This document shows, one piece after another, positions 1 to 8,033 of a stretch of 64,000 bases of DNA. The DNA comes from Paenibacillus solani. Lineage in GTDB: Bacteria > Bacillota > Bacilli > Paenibacillales > Paenibacillaceae. Each line of letters starts with the position of its first letter. Position 1 is the first letter of the stretch. The position numbers and the translations under genes were made by a program. The notes below the pieces were generated by a model. The model was not told the DNA's origin. It saw only the letters and a program-made list of their open reading frames with translations, and searched no databases. Where the stretch lies: assembly GCF_001277345.1 (NCBI RefSeq), contig NZ_LIUT01000003.1, forward strand, positions 273,612-337,611. Reading direction: 5' to 3'.

Positions 1-74
1 CTTGGCTATGGTAGGCGCTTGCCAGCCCCCATTCCGGACTTTCACCGTATAGATGACGCCCATGCTGGGCGTAC
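1..74 (-). mobile_element. Group II intron, 5' end (class C-like), cut by the window edge
   Basis: Read on the minus strand from 74 downwards, the sequence begins GTACGCCC, then GCATGGGCG, TCTATACGGTGAAAGTCC and GAATGG...CCATAGCC. This follows the start of domain I of bacterial class C group II introns as I remember it for the Oceanobacillus iheyensis intron (GUGYGCCC.GCAUGGG.G, UCUAUA.GGUGA.AGUCC.GAA). It lies immediately downstream of the rho-independent terminator of the leuA operon, which is where class C introns typically insert. The rest of the ribozyme and any reverse transcriptase would lie beyond position 1. The identification rests on remembered consensus, not on a search. Confidence 0.75.
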
Positions 75-78
75 TAAC

Positions 79-118
79 AAAAAAGAGGAGCTGCATATAT
101 TGCGGCTCCTCTTTTTCA
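79..118 (-). terminator. Terminator after leuA
   Basis: AAAAAGAGGAGC and GGCTCCTCTTTTT form a long stem, with a T-run on both strands. It sits about 70 bp past the leuA stop and would end the ilv-leu transcript. The group II intron starts 4-5 bases beyond the T-run, so this hairpin may also have been the intron's insertion target. Confidence 0.85.
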
Positions 119-191
119 TTGGATATCTCCCATGGATTTCTCGACGTACCCTGAGTTACCCATCATTCTTTGTACCAGATTAAGTATAGAA

Positions 192-1730
192 TTACAGTGT
201 TGCTCGCTCACGCCGGCTGAACGTTTTGCGTTTCTCGATCAGAACATTGACCGCATCCACGTAAGCTCTTGCACTCGCTTCCAGAATATCCGTGCTCAGG
301 CCGCGGCCTTGTGCAGCCACATCGTTTTGCGACAGTACCACATGCACTTCACCTTGAGCATCTTTACCATGGGTTACCGATTTGATGGAATAATCCGCAA
401 GCGTCACTTCTTCACCGGACACTTTGTCGATCGCATTATAAATCGCGTCTACAGAACCATTCCCCTCGGCTTCTTCCTCAATCGTCTGATCTTCTGTTGC
501 AATGCGAACCCGGGCCGTTGGCGTTGATTCATTGCCATAAGCGACAAAGATCGTTTCCAATTTGAAAACTTCCGGTGTATCGATCAGTTTTTCTTCCAGC
601 AAAGCCAGCAGGTCCTCATCGGATACTTCCTTCTTCTTGTCAGCCAGCACCTTGAATTTGGTGAATGCCTCATTCACTTGTTCTTCGCTCAAATCATAAC
701 CGAGATCCATCAGTTTCTCCCGGAAAGCATGACGGCCGGAGTGTTTGCCAAGTACCAGCTTGCTTTCCTTGAGTCCAATGGATTCCGGGGTCATAATTTC
801 ATATGTTGTCTTTTCTTTCAGCATTCCATCCTGATGAATACCAGATTCGTGAGCGAATGCATTCGCACCAACGATGGCTTTGTTGCCTGGAACGACCATA
901 CCGGTAAGCTTGCTGACAAGGCGGCTCGTGCGGGCAATCTCAGTCAGTGCAAGCCCCGTCTTCGCTCCGAAGAATTCGGCACGCGTCTCCAGCGCCATCG
1001 CAATCTCTTCAATGGCGGTGTTGCCTGCCCGTTCTCCGATACCGTTGATCGTGCCTTCAATCTGGTCGGCGCCATTCAGAATAGCGGCCAGCGTGTTGGC
1101 GGTAGCCATACCCAAATCGTTATGACAATGGGCGCTTAGCTGCACCTTTTCGATATCCGGAACGTTTTCCTTCAAGTATTTGAATATAGCTCCATATTCC
1201 GAAGGGTATAAATAACCTACCGTATCTGGAATATTCACAACACTGGCGCCTTCACGCACAGCCATTGCAACTACTTCAGCCATGAAATCCAGCTCGGTCC
1301 GTCCGGCATCCTCCAGGGAGAATTCCACTTTGGAAAAATACTTCTTGGCGTAACGGATGGAGGCTTGCGCCGTTTCCAGCACTTGCTGTTTCTCCATTCT
1401 CAGCTTGAATTTGCGATGAATCGGCGAAGTCGCCAAAAACACATGAATGCATGGGTCCTGTGCTCCAATAAGCGCTTCACGAACCGCATCGATGTCGCTC
1501 TCTCGGGAACGTGACAATCCGATAACGGTAACGTCCTTAACCGCGCGTGCCACGGCGTTCACAGCTGCAAGGTCTCCGGGTGACGCCGCTGGAAATCCGG
1601 CTTCCATGCGGTCGATTTTCAACTTTTCGAGTTGAAGGGCCATTTCCACCTTTTCCCGAGTGTTCAAATTCACGCCTGGTGATTGCTCCCCGTCTCTCAG
1701 TGTTGTATCAAAGACATAAATCTTTCGCAT
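192..1730 (-). CDS. leuA: 2-isopropylmalate synthase
   Basis: This enzyme condenses acetyl-CoA with 2-oxoisovalerate, the first committed step of leucine synthesis. The 512-aa protein shows the family motifs DTTLRDGEQSPG near the N-terminus, HCHNDLG (metal-binding histidines) and GIGERAGN, followed by the C-terminal LeuA regulatory domain (about residues 385-510) that binds leucine. The ATG at 1730 has an ideal AAGGAGGT site 7 bases upstream; the reading frame is open further upstream, but that extension lacks a comparable site. It is the last gene of the ilvB-ilvN-ilvC-leuA operon. In Bacillus subtilis leuBCD follow leuA, but here a terminator and a group II intron come next, so leuBCD are not adjacent. 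Length is normal for the family. Confidence 0.97.
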   Translation of the reverse strand: MRKIYVFDTTLRDGEQSPGVNLNTREKVEMALQLEKLKIDRMEAGFPAASPGDLAAVNAVARAVKDVTVIGLSRSRESDIDAVREALIGAQDPCIHVFLATSPIHRKFKLRMEKQQVLETAQASIRYAKKYFSKVEFSLEDAGRTELDFMAEVVAMAVREGASVVNIPDTVGYLYPSEYGAIFKYLKENVPDIEKVQLSAHCHNDLGMATANTLAAILNGADQIEGTINGIGERAGNTAIEEIAMALETRAEFFGAKTGLALTEIARTSRLVSKLTGMVVPGNKAIVGANAFAHESGIHQDGMLKEKTTYEIMTPESIGLKESKLVLGKHSGRHAFREKLMDLGYDLSEEQVNEAFTKFKVLADKKKEVSDEDLLALLEEKLIDTPEVFKLETIFVAYGNESTPTARVRIATEDQTIEEEAEGNGSVDAIYNAIDKVSGEEVTLADYSIKSVTHGKDAQGEVHVVLSQNDVAAQGRGLSTDILEASARAYVDAVNVLIEKRKTFSRRERATL

Positions 1731-1900
1731 TATCGGCACCTCCTTGAAGTTTATCACACTTGAGGGAAACACCCGGCGGCAGGTTCGTTTATCCCCTGCC
1801 GCCGGCTGCTTCATCTAACGGATCGAATAGTCACAGCATCTTCTCACTGCCTGCTTGACTGTTCGTATCCGGAAGAATTCCTTATGAAATCTATATATTC

Positions 1901-2893
1901 TTATTTCTTGATCCAATGCATCATTTCACGAAGCTCTGCACCCACTACTTCGATTGGATGCTCAGACTCGTTACGACGAGTAGCTGTCAAGAATGCGCGG
2001 CCGGATTGGTTCTCAAGAATAAAGTCGCGAGCGAATTTACCCTGTTGAATATCGGAAAGCACTTCTTTCATTGCCTTCTTCGTATCTTCGGTTACAATGC
2101 GCGGACCAGTTACATAGTCACCATACTCAGCTGTGTTACTGATGGAATCACGCATGCTGGCAAGACCACCTTCATAGATCATGTCAACGATCAGTTTCAG
2201 CTCATGCAGACACTCGAAGTATGCCATTTCAGGAGCATATCCTGCTTCTGTCAGAGTTTCGAAACCGGCTTTAACCAATTCGGATACACCACCGCACAGT
2301 ACTGCTTGCTCACCGAACAAGTCTGTTTCGGTCTCTTCACGGAAGGAAGTCTCGATAACGCCTGCACGAGTACAACCGATACCTTTTGCATAAGCCAAAC
2401 CGATTGCCTTAGCTTGTCCAGTTGCATCTTTCTCGATTGCAATCAGTCCAGGTACGCCAAAGCCCTCAACATACGTACGACGAACCATGTGGCCAGGAGA
2501 TTTAGGTGCAACCAGCAGGACATCATTGTCTTTCGGCGCTACGATTTGACCGAAATGAACGTTGAAACCGTGAGAGAACATCAGTGCCGCACCTTTTTTC
2601 AGGTTTGGTTCGATATCATTCTTGTAAACCGCTGCTTGTGTTTCATCCGGCATCAAGATTTGTACAACATCCGCACGGCTAACAGCTTCTGCTACAGGAA
2701 GCACTTCGAAACCATCGTTCTTCGCTTTGTCGAAGGATTTACCTTCCCGAAGGCCGATAACTACCTTAAGTCCGCTGTCGCGTAGGTTTTGTGCTTGGGC
2801 ATGGCCCTGGCTACCGTAACCGATAACCGCGATCGTTTTGTCCTTCAATACGCTCAGTTCTGCATCTTGTTCATAATAAGTAGTAATTGCCAT
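1901..2893 (-). CDS. ilvC: Ketol-acid reductoisomerase (NADP+)
   Basis: It converts acetolactate or acetohydroxybutyrate to the dihydroxy acid in valine, leucine and isoleucine synthesis. The 330-aa length is that of the short class I enzymes. The Rossmann motif GYGSQGHAQA is at about residues 25-34, and the acidic magnesium-binding residues are in the DLFGEQ segment near 190 and in the C-terminal knotted domain. The start is supported by AAAGGAGG eight to nine bases upstream. It follows ilvN after a 175-bp gap holding a large hairpin and precedes leuA, and belongs to the same operon controlled by the leucine T-box. Confidence 0.98.
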   Translation of the reverse strand: MAITTYYEQDAELSVLKDKTIAVIGYGSQGHAQAQNLRDSGLKVVIGLREGKSFDKAKNDGFEVLPVAEAVSRADVVQILMPDETQAAVYKNDIEPNLKKGAALMFSHGFNVHFGQIVAPKDNDVLLVAPKSPGHMVRRTYVEGFGVPGLIAIEKDATGQAKAIGLAYAKGIGCTRAGVIETSFREETETDLFGEQAVLCGGVSELVKAGFETLTEAGYAPEMAYFECLHELKLIVDMIYEGGLASMRDSISNTAEYGDYVTGPRIVTEDTKKAMKEVLSDIQQGKFARDFILENQSGRAFLTATRRNESEHPIEVVGAELREMMHWIKK

Positions 2894-2930
2894 TTGTATA
2901 AGTCCTCCTTTGATTTTAAAGACCCTTCAT

Positions 2931-2992
2931 GATGAGCGGGTATCTCAATAGACCAACGGATCTATCTTTCGATCTGCTGAGACACCCGCTCA
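2931..2992 (-). other. Large intergenic hairpin between ilvN and ilvC
   Basis: ATGAGCGGGT pairs with ACCCGCTCAT; then, across one mismatch, TCTCA pairs with TGAGA, and ATAGA with TCTAT further in. No T-run follows, so it is not a terminator. In B. subtilis the ilv-leu mRNA is cleaved near here and the ilvC part is stabilised by a 5' stem-loop (established knowledge). A similar role here is inference. Confidence 0.6.
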
Positions 2993-3067
2993 TACGATGC
3001 AGGTATCTAACACTTATCTTATATCACAATAACTTTGTCACCCATATAGAAGAGAATCGTATAATGA

Positions 3068-3553
3068 TTACGCATTACCGCGAATCATCGCGGTAACCCC
3101 AGTCCGGGAAAGCTCCTGAATGCCATACGGCTTGAGGAGTTCGATCATAGCATCAATTTTGACAGTATCGCCAACAACCTGCACCATCATGTTAGCTGAG
3201 CCAATATCCACGACGGAAGCGCGGAAAGTCTCGACAACGCCCATGATTTCCGGTCTGGCCGAAGGCTCAGCCTTTACCTTGATCAGGGCTAGCTCTCTGG
3301 CTACCATCGGTTTGGAGCTAAGGTTAATAACTTTAATAACATCGATCAGCTTGTAAAGCTGCTTCTCCACCTGCTCCAATGTCGTTTCATCACCGGTGGT
3401 TACGATAACCATCCGGGATAACCCAACCTCTTCCGACTGCCCGACGGTAATACTTTCGATGTTAAAGCCTCTGCGTCCGAATAGCCCCGATACACGCTGC
3501 AGGACACCCGGCTGGTCGTTTACTAGTACAGCAATGGTATGTTTTGTACTCAT
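3068..3553 (-). CDS. ilvN: Acetolactate synthase, small regulatory subunit
   Basis: This is the regulatory subunit that binds IlvB and confers valine feedback control. The 161-aa protein has an N-terminal ACT domain (motif VLVNDQPGVLQRVSGLF, about residues 8-25) and the usual C-terminal ACT-like half. The ATG at 3553 lies a proper distance (about 8-9 bases) from a GGGGG site inside the end of ilvB. An ATG three codons upstream would overlap that site and is less likely. The gene starts 1 base after the ilvB stop codon, which implies translational coupling. Confidence 0.96.
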   Translation of the reverse strand: MSTKHTIAVLVNDQPGVLQRVSGLFGRRGFNIESITVGQSEEVGLSRMVIVTTGDETTLEQVEKQLYKLIDVIKVINLSSKPMVARELALIKVKAEPSARPEIMGVVETFRASVVDIGSANMMVQVVGDTVKIDAMIELLKPYGIQELSRTGVTAMIRGNA

Positions 3554-3554
3554 C

Positions 3555-5297
3555 TTACGCATCCCCCATCAGCATTTGATCGATTGTCGACCCTTGCGTC
3601 ACCATCGGATATACGTTCTCGCCTTTCTCAACGACGAATTCAACAAGGACGGGTCCCGGTGTTTCCATCGCTTCGGCCCAAGCACGCTGTGCTTCTTCTT
3701 TCGTTGTGGCGCGAAGTCCTTTGACACCATAGGCTTCAGCCAGCTTAACGAAATCAGGGCTTCCAGCCAGATCAATATGACTGTATCGGTTGTCGTAAAT
3801 CAGCTCCTGCCATTGCCGAACCATGCCAAGCACTTGGTTGTTGATGACAACGATTTTTACCGGAATGTTGTTGATGGCGCAGATCGCCAGCTCCTGGGAA
3901 CACATCTGCATACCGCCATCACCGTTGATCGAGATGACCAGCCGATCCGGATGCGCCATCTGGGCACCAATCGCGGACGGGAATCCGAAGCCCATCGTTC
4001 CAAGGCCTCCTGATGTGATCCATGAACGCGGTTGGTTGAACTTGTAATACTGTGCGGCCCACATCTGGTGCTGACCAACATCAGTCGTTACAATCGCTTC
4101 GCCCTTCGTCGTATCATTGAGCATTTCGATAACCCACTGCGGCTTCAGTACCGTATCCGAATCAACGTAGCGGAATGGGTATTCAGCCTTCCATTTGCTG
4201 ATCTGGTCTCTCCAAGCATCCGCTTTGGCTGCGTATGAAACGATAGGATTCAGCATTTCAAGCACCGTTTTCACATCGCCGACAATCGGAATATCAGTCG
4301 GTACGTTCTTGCCGATCTCAGCCGGATCAATGTCGATATGGACGATTTTTGCATGCGGTGCAAATCCGTCCAGCTTGCCTGTAACCCTGTCATCAAATCT
4401 TGCTCCAATGTTGATCAGGAGGTCCGACTGCTGAATTCCATGGTTCGATGTATACGTTCCGTGCATACCCGGCATTCCTGTCCACAGATCATTACCGGTT
4501 GGGAAAGCACCAAGACCAAGCAGTGTGGTTGTGATCGGGATTCCGGTTTTGTTCACGAATTCGTGCAGACCTTCATGAGCCCCGGAGTAGATCACGCCGC
4601 CGCCTGCCAATATCATCGGGCGCTCCGCATCCTCAATCGCGCGGGCCAGTTTATCCAGCTGAAGCTTGTTCGGAACCGTTCGAGGATTATAACCTTTCAA
4701 CTGAATCCGCTCTTCCGGTTGGAACAATGTGGTAGCTGCGGAGACGTCCTTCGGAATATCAATCAGTACAGGTCCTTTACGTCCAGTCGATGCAATATGG
4801 AACGCTTCATGGATCACTCTTGGCAGATCCTTTACATCTCTTACCAGGTAGCTGTGCTTCGTGATCGGCATCGTGATTCCTGTGATATCCGCTTCCTGGA
4901 AAGCATCGGTACCGATCAAGCTTGTTGCAACATTACCGGTTATGACAACGAGTGGAACGGAATCCATATAAGCTGTTGCGATCCCGGTCACAAGGTTGGT
5001 TGCCCCTGGTCCTGAAGTCGCTATACATACACCGACTTTTCCACTTGCACGGGCATAACCGTCAGCTGCATGAATGGCACCTTGCTCGTGACGGGTCAAG
5101 ACATGGTTGAAATCCTCAAAACCATACATGGCATCATAGATATACAGGACAGCTCCGCCCGGATATCCGAAGACGCACTCGACACCTTCGAGCAGAAGAC
5201 TCCGAAGCAAGATTTCCGATCCGGTAATCACTTCAGGCTTCAACCATTTCTCTCGTAATTGTTCTGTAGACCGCACTTCTGGAGTTTGCGCGCTCAT
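3555..5297 (-). CDS. ilvB: Acetolactate synthase, large catalytic subunit
   Basis: This thiamine diphosphate-dependent enzyme joins two pyruvates, or pyruvate and 2-oxobutyrate, in the first common step of branched-chain amino acid synthesis. The 580-aa protein has the N-terminal TPP domain (GYPGGAVLYIYDAM near residue 45), the central domain, and the C-terminal TPP-binding motif GDGGMQM...INN. It is the first gene of the operon, with a GAGGAGG site 8 bases before the ATG. A leucine-specific T-box leader of about 400 bases precedes it. The C-terminal codons contain the ilvN ribosome binding site. Confidence 0.98.
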   Translation of the reverse strand: MSAQTPEVRSTEQLREKWLKPEVITGSEILLRSLLLEGVECVFGYPGGAVLYIYDAMYGFEDFNHVLTRHEQGAIHAADGYARASGKVGVCIATSGPGATNLVTGIATAYMDSVPLVVITGNVATSLIGTDAFQEADITGITMPITKHSYLVRDVKDLPRVIHEAFHIASTGRKGPVLIDIPKDVSAATTLFQPEERIQLKGYNPRTVPNKLQLDKLARAIEDAERPMILAGGGVIYSGAHEGLHEFVNKTGIPITTTLLGLGAFPTGNDLWTGMPGMHGTYTSNHGIQQSDLLINIGARFDDRVTGKLDGFAPHAKIVHIDIDPAEIGKNVPTDIPIVGDVKTVLEMLNPIVSYAAKADAWRDQISKWKAEYPFRYVDSDTVLKPQWVIEMLNDTTKGEAIVTTDVGQHQMWAAQYYKFNQPRSWITSGGLGTMGFGFPSAIGAQMAHPDRLVISINGDGGMQMCSQELAICAINNIPVKIVVINNQVLGMVRQWQELIYDNRYSHIDLAGSPDFVKLAEAYGVKGLRATTKEEAQRAWAEAMETPGPVLVEFVVEKGENVYPMVTQGSTIDQMLMGDA

Positions 5298-5339
5298 CAG
5301 TCATCCTCCTCTCAAATATTGGCACTCACTTTCTCATGA

Positions 5340-5721
5340 TCAAGCAATAAAAAAACCTTCCGTCGCCACACCCGGAGTATCTCCGTGTGAGGGACGAAAG
5401 GTTTAGCTTCCGTGGTACCACCCATGTTTGCCCTACACTTCGCAGTGTAAAGCCTCAGCAGGTATGAAGAACAATAAACATAGCCCTTCAATATCTGCAG
5501 TCCTTAACGCGGACTATAACGATTCCCCCTAATAAACGCGCTGTTACGACTTAATGCGATAAAGTCCTAGCGTAGCGCCTTTCAGGAAAACAGCTCCGAG
5601 GTGAGCTCGTATAAAAGGGATTAAGGTGGTGGTTTCAGCTGATCCAGCCACTCTCTGAGCAAAAGAGCCCTTTAAACTTCGTCCTCATCATTGCCGATTG
5701 GATATATTCGTTAAAATGTTT
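5340..5721 (-). promoter_or_regulatory. T-box leader, leucine-specific (CUC), upstream of ilvB
   Basis: On the minus strand the leader carries Stem I signatures (GAGGACGAAG near 5685, CAGAGAGUGG, GAAACCAC), a presumed specifier codon CUC at 5603-5605 followed by ACCUCGGAGC, and the T-box core GGGTGGTACCACGG at 5408-5425. The terminator stem ACCTTTCGTCCC...GGCGACGGAAGGT with seven Ts lies at about 5346-5403. Uncharged leucyl-tRNA should pair with the specifier and T-box and prevent termination. B. subtilis ilvB has the same arrangement with a leucine CUC specifier. The specifier call comes from its position in the motif and was not folded by computer. Confidence 0.93.
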
Positions 5722-5727
5722 AGAAAC

Positions 5728-5757
5728 ATTATATGATTCATTCATTCCAGAAGTCAA
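5728..5757 (-). promoter_or_regulatory. Promoter of the ilv-leu operon
   Basis: Minus strand: -35 TTGACT (5752-5757), an 18-base spacer and a perfect -10 TATAAT (5728-5733). Transcription would start near 5721, just ahead of the T-box leader. Confidence 0.8.
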
Positions 5758-5899
5758 CACATTTATTTTGCTTCCGGTGTAAGGGGATCATTCACAGTGA
5801 TATCATTTGACTCGCCTCCTTCACGCAAAACACCCTCTTAAAGCTTGCTACATATGATAAACGGAGCTTACTTTAAACGTCGCGAAGGGAGGGAGCAAT

Positions 5900-6352
5900 A
5901 TGATAATCCGTTATCGGAAACCCGGGTATGATGATCCGATGATTCTCCAGCTGATCGAGTCCCAGCTCGTTCCGCTTTCCCACATGACAAAAAAAGAGCT
6001 CGACACCATTCGTAAGGATATTCCTTCTCGATTACAACGCGGCGTTACCCTCGTTACTTCGTCGGAGAATGGTGACAGAGTCTTTGCTTTTATACATTTC
6101 ATGATGCATGGCGAACTGCTGTATATCGACATGTTGGCCGTAGCATCCACAGCACAGCGAAAACGGTGGGGTGCCCGATTGATGGAGCATGCTGAACATT
6201 TCGCTGCAACCCGCGGATGCACACGCGCCAAAGTAATGGTAGATATTGGAAATACGTCTGGTCTGAACTTTTACCGAAAGCTCGGCTATACGGTGACCAG
6301 AATCATCGAACCCAGCCAGTGCTATGAGCTTAAAAAAAACCACTTGGTTTAA
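5900..6352 (+). CDS. GNAT-family N-acetyltransferase
   Basis: A 150-aa single-domain GNAT protein. The core reads YIDMLAVASTAQRKRWGARLMEHAE (beta-4 and the acetyl-CoA pyrophosphate loop), then MVDIGNTSGLNFYRKLGYTVTR (beta-5/alpha-4 typical of GNATs). The loop QRKRWGA is a variant of the usual Q/RxxGxG/A. The substrate cannot be inferred. A strong GGGAGGGAG site precedes the ATG. It stands alone on the plus strand, and its stop codon directly abuts the stop of the convergent gene on the other strand, with no room for a terminator. Confidence 0.85.
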   Translation: MIIRYRKPGYDDPMILQLIESQLVPLSHMTKKELDTIRKDIPSRLQRGVTLVTSSENGDRVFAFIHFMMHGELLYIDMLAVASTAQRKRWGARLMEHAEHFAATRGCTRAKVMVDIGNTSGLNFYRKLGYTVTRIIEPSQCYELKKNHLV

Positions 6353-6694
6353 TCACCAGAAGAAGCCTGGCCCAAAACCTGGTCCGAATCCGCCATAACC
6401 CGGTCCAAATCCACCGTACCCTGCCGGGTATCCACCCGGATATCCACCATAGCCGCCTCCATATCCACCCCCGAATGCATACGGTGCCGTTCCTATGGCA
6501 AGAAGATCAAATAAAGCCAGCGGAATAATCGCTTTAGTTCTTACTTTCTTTCCCTTGGTCTCCGGTGTCACAAAAAGACGGCTGCCCGAAACGCGGACCA
6601 GCTTGCCTGTCACCATCGTCCCGTCCTTCTTATACGCTACGATCTGTTTGCCCACATATGACTTCACTTTTGCCTTGCTGACAGGCTTGTGCAT
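6353..6694 (-). CDS. Small protein with Sm-like N-terminus and Gly/Tyr/Pro-rich tail
   Basis: A 113-aa protein I do not recognise by name. Residues about 10-50 (VGKQIVAYKKDGTMVTGKLVRV..RLFVTPE) look like a small beta-barrel of the Sm/SH3 type. Residues 72-113 are a low-complexity tail of GGYGGGYGGYPGGYP and repeated GFGPGYGGFGPG units ending in FFW. Such tails are common in spore coat or exosporium proteins of Bacillales and in self-associating proteins, so a spore-surface role is possible but only inferred. It has no signal peptide. The start has a perfect GAGGAGG site. Convergent with the upstream acetyltransferase, it shares no intergenic base with it. Confidence 0.75.
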   Translation of the reverse strand: MHKPVSKAKVKSYVGKQIVAYKKDGTMVTGKLVRVSGSRLFVTPETKGKKVRTKAIIPLALFDLLAIGTAPYAFGGGYGGGYGGYPGGYPAGYGGFGPGYGGFGPGFGPGFFW

Positions 6695-6864
6695 AAGATC
6701 CCTCCTCAGGTAATATACATTTCAATCTATTCCCGAGGGAGTTCACTTGCTTGTTTCATGGCCCTTTCGTTAGCAAAATATGAGCACATTCTCTATCATC
6801 GAAGCATACGTAACATTCGTAACCTACGTTTCAGCAGAGGTCATTTGCGAAAAGAAAACACAAA

Positions 6865-6890
6865 AAACCGCCGTAATCATACGGCGGTTT
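6865..6890 (-). terminator. Terminator of infC-rpmI-rplT
   Basis: Perfect stem AAACCGCCGTA/TACGGCGGTTT with a 4-base loop, followed by six Ts on the minus strand, 17 bases past the rplT stop. Confidence 0.9.
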
Positions 6891-6906
6891 CTTCATACAC
6901 GTTTAA

Positions 6907-7266
6907 TTAAGCGTTCACTTTTTCTTTAGCTACAGTAGCCAAAGAATTGAACGCGTTCAGATCATTCACAGCCAGATCAGCGAGCATTTTGCGGTTAATG
7001 TCCACGCCAGCAAGCTTCAGACCATGCATCAATTTGCTGTAGGACAGACCGTTTTGGCGAGCTGCCGCGTTGATACGAACGATCCACAATTTGCGGAAAT
7101 TACGCTTCGTATTACGACGATCCCGGTATGCATAAACGAGGGATTTCATAACCTGCTCGTTAGCAGTTTTAAAAATGCGGTGTTTGGAACCGAAATAACC
7201 TTTCGCAAGCTTCAATACTTTTTTATGTCGACGACGAACGACAAATCCGCCTTTAACTCGTGCCAT
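6907..7266 (-). CDS. rplT: 50S ribosomal protein L20
   Basis: A 119-aa assembly protein of the large subunit with the typical basic N-terminal extension (RRRHKKVLKLAKGYFGSKH) and the conserved C-terminal globular part (NRKMLADLAVNDLNAFNSL). In Bacilli L20 also binds the leader of its own operon and causes premature termination (established knowledge). A matching leader and attenuator lie upstream of infC at about 8080-8240. It is third in infC-rpmI-rplT, 30 bases after rpmI, with a GGGAGG site. Confidence 0.98.
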   Translation of the reverse strand: MARVKGGFVVRRRHKKVLKLAKGYFGSKHRIFKTANEQVMKSLVYAYRDRRNTKRNFRKLWIVRINAAARQNGLSYSKLMHGLKLAGVDINRKMLADLAVNDLNAFNSLATVAKEKVNA

Positions 7267-7296
7267 ATCAATAGACCTCCCAATAATTGTTGTTTA

Positions 7297-7497
7297 CTAT
7301 TTCAAGTTAGCCAGACCTTGCTTCAAACGTTTAACATCTCCAGGCGCCATAATAGGGCTGTTGGATAGCACGCGCTTCGCACGCTTGGATTTGTGGGAAA
7401 GCAAGTGGTTTTTGTAAGCTTTATAACGTCTTACTTTACCAGTACCGGTAATTTTGAAGCGGCCTTTCAGGCTGCTATGTGTTTTCATTTTAGGCAT
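7297..7497 (-). CDS. rpmI: 50S ribosomal protein L35
   Basis: A 66-aa ribosomal protein with the family signature MPKMKTHSSLKGRFKITGTGKV and a KSKRAKRVLS segment. The usual length is 64-66. It lies between infC and rplT, and an AGAGGAGG site precedes the ATG. It is co-transcribed with its neighbours and ends at the terminator after rplT. Confidence 0.98.
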   Translation of the reverse strand: MPKMKTHSSLKGRFKITGTGKVRRYKAYKNHLLSHKSKRAKRVLSNSPIMAPGDVKRLKQGLANLK

Positions 7498-7523
7498 TGT
7501 AGTACTTCCTCCTCTAATTTCTC

Positions 7524-8033
7524 TTAGGCTTTTGGAGCCAAAATCATAATCATGCTGCGACCTTCCAATTTAGGATGGCGCTCAACGACGCAGAGATCTG
7601 CAACTTCTATTTTTACGCGTTCCAAAATTTTCTGGCCAATACTGGCATGGGTGATTTCACGACCACGGAAACGCACGGAGCATTTCACTTTGTCGCCTTC
7701 TTTCAAAAACTTGATGACATTGCGAAGCTTGGTTTGATAATCGTGCTCCTCAATGTTGGCACGGAACCATACTTCTTTGATATCTACAACTTTCTGGTTC
7801 TTGCGCGCTTCCTTCTCTTTCTTCTGCTGCTCATAGCGGAATTTACCGTAGTCCATGATGCGACATACCGGTGGTTTCGCCTGAGGGGCTACGTTCACCA
7901 GATCCAGATTGAGATCAATTGCCATTTGCAGTGCTTCACGAATCGGTGTGATCCCGATTTGCTCACCTTCGGCACCAACCAAACGTACTTCCTTGGCCCG
8001 AATCTCGTCATTGATCATATGTTCTTTACTGAT
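7524..8033 (-). CDS. infC: Translation initiation factor IF-3 (non-ATG start, AUC)
   Basis: IF-3 binds the 30S subunit and proofreads initiator tRNA and start codons. The C-terminal half has the conserved AKPPVCRIMDYGKFRYEQQKKEKEA and VKCSVRFRGREITH segments. The first in-frame ATG (8018) lies 18 bases from the nearest GGAGG site. Five codons upstream, ATC at 8031-8033 lies 8 bases from a GGAGGTG site, and the extra residues (S-K-E-H-M-I-N-D) align with the N-terminus of Geobacillus IF-3 (M-S-K-D-F-I-I-N). infC genes are known for rare AUU or AUC starts that let IF-3 repress itself. I therefore place the start at 8033 (169 aa). Confidence 0.95.
   Translation of the reverse strand: MSKEHMINDEIRAKEVRLVGAEGEQIGITPIREALQMAIDLNLDLVNVAPQAKPPVCRIMDYGKFRYEQQKKEKEARKNQKVVDIKEVWFRANIEEHDYQTKLRNVIKFLKEGDKVKCSVRFRGREITHASIGQKILERVKIEVADLCVVERHPKLEGRSMIMILAPKA

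Noticed and set aside
3396..4013. Long open frame on the plus strand opposite ilvB/ilvN
   Set aside because: It is antisense to conserved genes, has no ribosome binding site, and its product has no recognisable fold.
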